This document shows, one piece after another, positions 14,607 to 15,592 of a stretch of DNA of 15,592 nucleotides. The position numbers and the translations under genes were made by a program. The notes below the pieces were generated by a model that worked only from the letters and a program-made list of their open reading frames with translations, made no database searches and was not told where the DNA came from. The stretch comes from JBFWQM01 sp050249455 (GTDB lineage Bacteria; Pseudomonadota; Alphaproteobacteria; MPNO01; VGEU01). Each line of letters starts with the position of its first letter. Position 1 is the stretch's first letter. The stretch is from contig JBFWQM010000123.1 of the NCBI GenBank assembly GCA_050249455.1, positions 1 through 15,592 on the forward strand, read 5' to 3'.

Positions 14607-15592
14607 TCAACCGCCCCCCGCCTCGCGGTCGAAGCGGTCGAGCAGCGCCTCGATGCGCGCGAGGTGCGGCACCCTGTCGTAGTTGCGGTAGAGGATGGCG
14701 GCGACGCGCACGGGATCGCCGGCGAAGTAGCGCTCGTAGAGCTGCTGGCGGCCGGAGAAGCTCGACAAGGTCGCGTCGTAGGCGAGACGGAACAGCCGGA
14801 TGCGCTCGCGCGCGTCGGCGCCCGCCGCCTGCAAATAGGTCGCGACGTCGGCGGCGAGCGGGCCGTCGAGCTCGGCCGCCGACGGCACCATGAACAACCC
14901 GCCGGCGCCCATGTTCTGGATGATCTCGCAGGCGCGGCGGAACATGATCGGGAACTGGAAGCGTACGGCGTCGAGCGGACCGGACGCCGGCATCATGATG
15001 CCATGCGGCGTCATCGTCGCCTCCGCCTCCGACGCCACGATGCACGACCGCAGCATCTCGACGCTGTTGATCAGCTCGGCCAGCATGCCCTGGATGTGCT
15101 GGTACTCGTCGATCTTCGTCATGCGCACCAGGGCGAAGGCGAGCGCCATCATGAACTCGGCCTTGGCGAGGTCCTTGGTCGAATACTGGTGCGCCATAGC
15201 CGTCGCCGCCTGGGTGCGGCGGTAGATCGCGTTGTAGGTCTCGACGTCGCGGTAGACGAACAGCCGCTCCCACGGCACCAGGACGTCGTCGAAGATCACC
15301 ATGCAGTCGATCTCGTCGAACCGCGACGACAGCGGGTAGTCGAGCGGCGAGCCGGCGTCGAGGTGCATCACCGTCGGGCGCGCCAGCATCTTGACGCCGG
15401 GATGGCCGACCGGGATCGCGAAGCCCAGCGCATATGGCCGCGCCTCGTCGGTCGCCGGCAACGGGTAGGACGGCGCCGGCATGACCAGGATCTCGTCGGA
15501 ATAGGCGGCGAGCGTCGCCAGCATCTTGGCGCCGCGCACCACGATGCCGGCATCGGTCTCGCGCACCGCCTTGACGGCGAGGTCCTTGGCCT
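14607..15592 (-). CDS. HpaB-family flavin-dependent hydroxylase (4-hydroxyphenylacetate 3-monooxygenase family), 5' end beyond the window
   Basis: About 327 C-terminal residues are visible; the frame stays open to the window edge and family members have about 480-520 residues, so the start lies beyond 15592. Landmarks are GIVVRGAKMLATLAAYSDEI (flavin-pocket region), SSRFDEIDCMVIFDDVLVPW with ERLFVYRDVE, QYSTKDLAKAEFMMALAFAL, and SGRQQLYERYFAGDP near the end. Such enzymes use FADH2 from a separate reductase to hydroxylate phenols; other members dehydrate 4-hydroxybutyryl-CoA using an iron-sulfur cluster. I do not see the Cys/His cluster residues of the dehydratase in the visible part, so a monooxygenase is more likely. 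The substrate is open. No reductase gene (HpaC type) is in the window. An internal GTG at 15566 is not the true start. Confidence 0.85.
   Translation of the reverse strand, partial: AKDLAVKAVRETDAGIVVRGAKMLATLAAYSDEILVMPAPSYPLPATDEARPYALGFAIPVGHPGVKMLARPTVMHLDAGSPLDYPLSSRFDEIDCMVIFDDVLVPWERLFVYRDVETYNAIYRRTQAATAMAHQYSTKDLAKAEFMMALAFALVRMTKIDEYQHIQGMLAELINSVEMLRSCIVASEAEATMTPHGIMMPASGPLDAVRFQFPIMFRRACEIIQNMGAGGLFMVPSAAELDGPLAADVATYLQAAGADARERIRLFRLAYDATLSSFSGRQQLYERYFAGDPVRVAAILYRNYDRVPHLARIEALLDRFDREAGGG

Overview
The window reads as chromosomal DNA of a high-GC alphaproteobacterium, probably close to Rhodospirillales, from a draft assembly (there is a run of exactly 100 N). That placement is inferred from a DUF2852 protein, a DUF3175 protein, a feoAB operon with a Fur-type palindrome, GTG/TTG starts and very GC-rich third codon positions. 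No tRNA, rRNA, CRISPR array, prophage or transposase gene was found. Genes are dense and no gene-free stretch reaches 300 bases.

Layout. 1-520: a DUF2852 membrane protein with an upstream inverted repeat and a strong terminator. 540-4553: three MFS permeases. The outer two (540-1793 minus, 3354-4553 plus) are paralogues of each other; the middle one (1928-3139 minus) belongs to another MFS branch. 4550-5359 minus: an Fpg/MutM-type DNA glycosylase whose stop codon interlocks with that of the third MFS gene. 5460-5750 plus: DUF3175. 5815-6822 plus: an orphan TRAP-type (DctP) periplasmic binding protein.

6823-10028 minus: a tight three-gene operon. It encodes a tiny YLDPGTGS membrane protein, a two-domain protein (kinase-like N-terminus plus SAM methyltransferase, NoeA-like) and a membrane-anchored sulfatase/LTA-synthase-fold enzyme. 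This is the best candidate for an uncharacterised cell-envelope modification system. 10124-10226: a 103-bp element with 29-bp terminal inverted repeats; its right end forms the apparent terminator of the amidohydrolase gene (10251-11315 minus). 11439-11958 plus: an NAD(P)-binding epimerase-like gene interrupted by the assembly gap.

12004-14435 minus: a ferrous-iron uptake operon, feoA-feoB plus a 61-aa Cys-rich FeoB-associated membrane protein, with a Fur-like palindrome just upstream of feoA. 14607 to the window end, minus: a 4-hydroxyphenylacetate 3-hydroxylase (HpaB)-family flavoprotein, cut by the window edge.

The Feo operon is the only fully interpretable pathway here. The MFS permeases, TRAP binding protein, amidohydrolase and HpaB-type monooxygenase suggest a metabolically versatile heterotroph, but their substrates cannot be read from the sequence.
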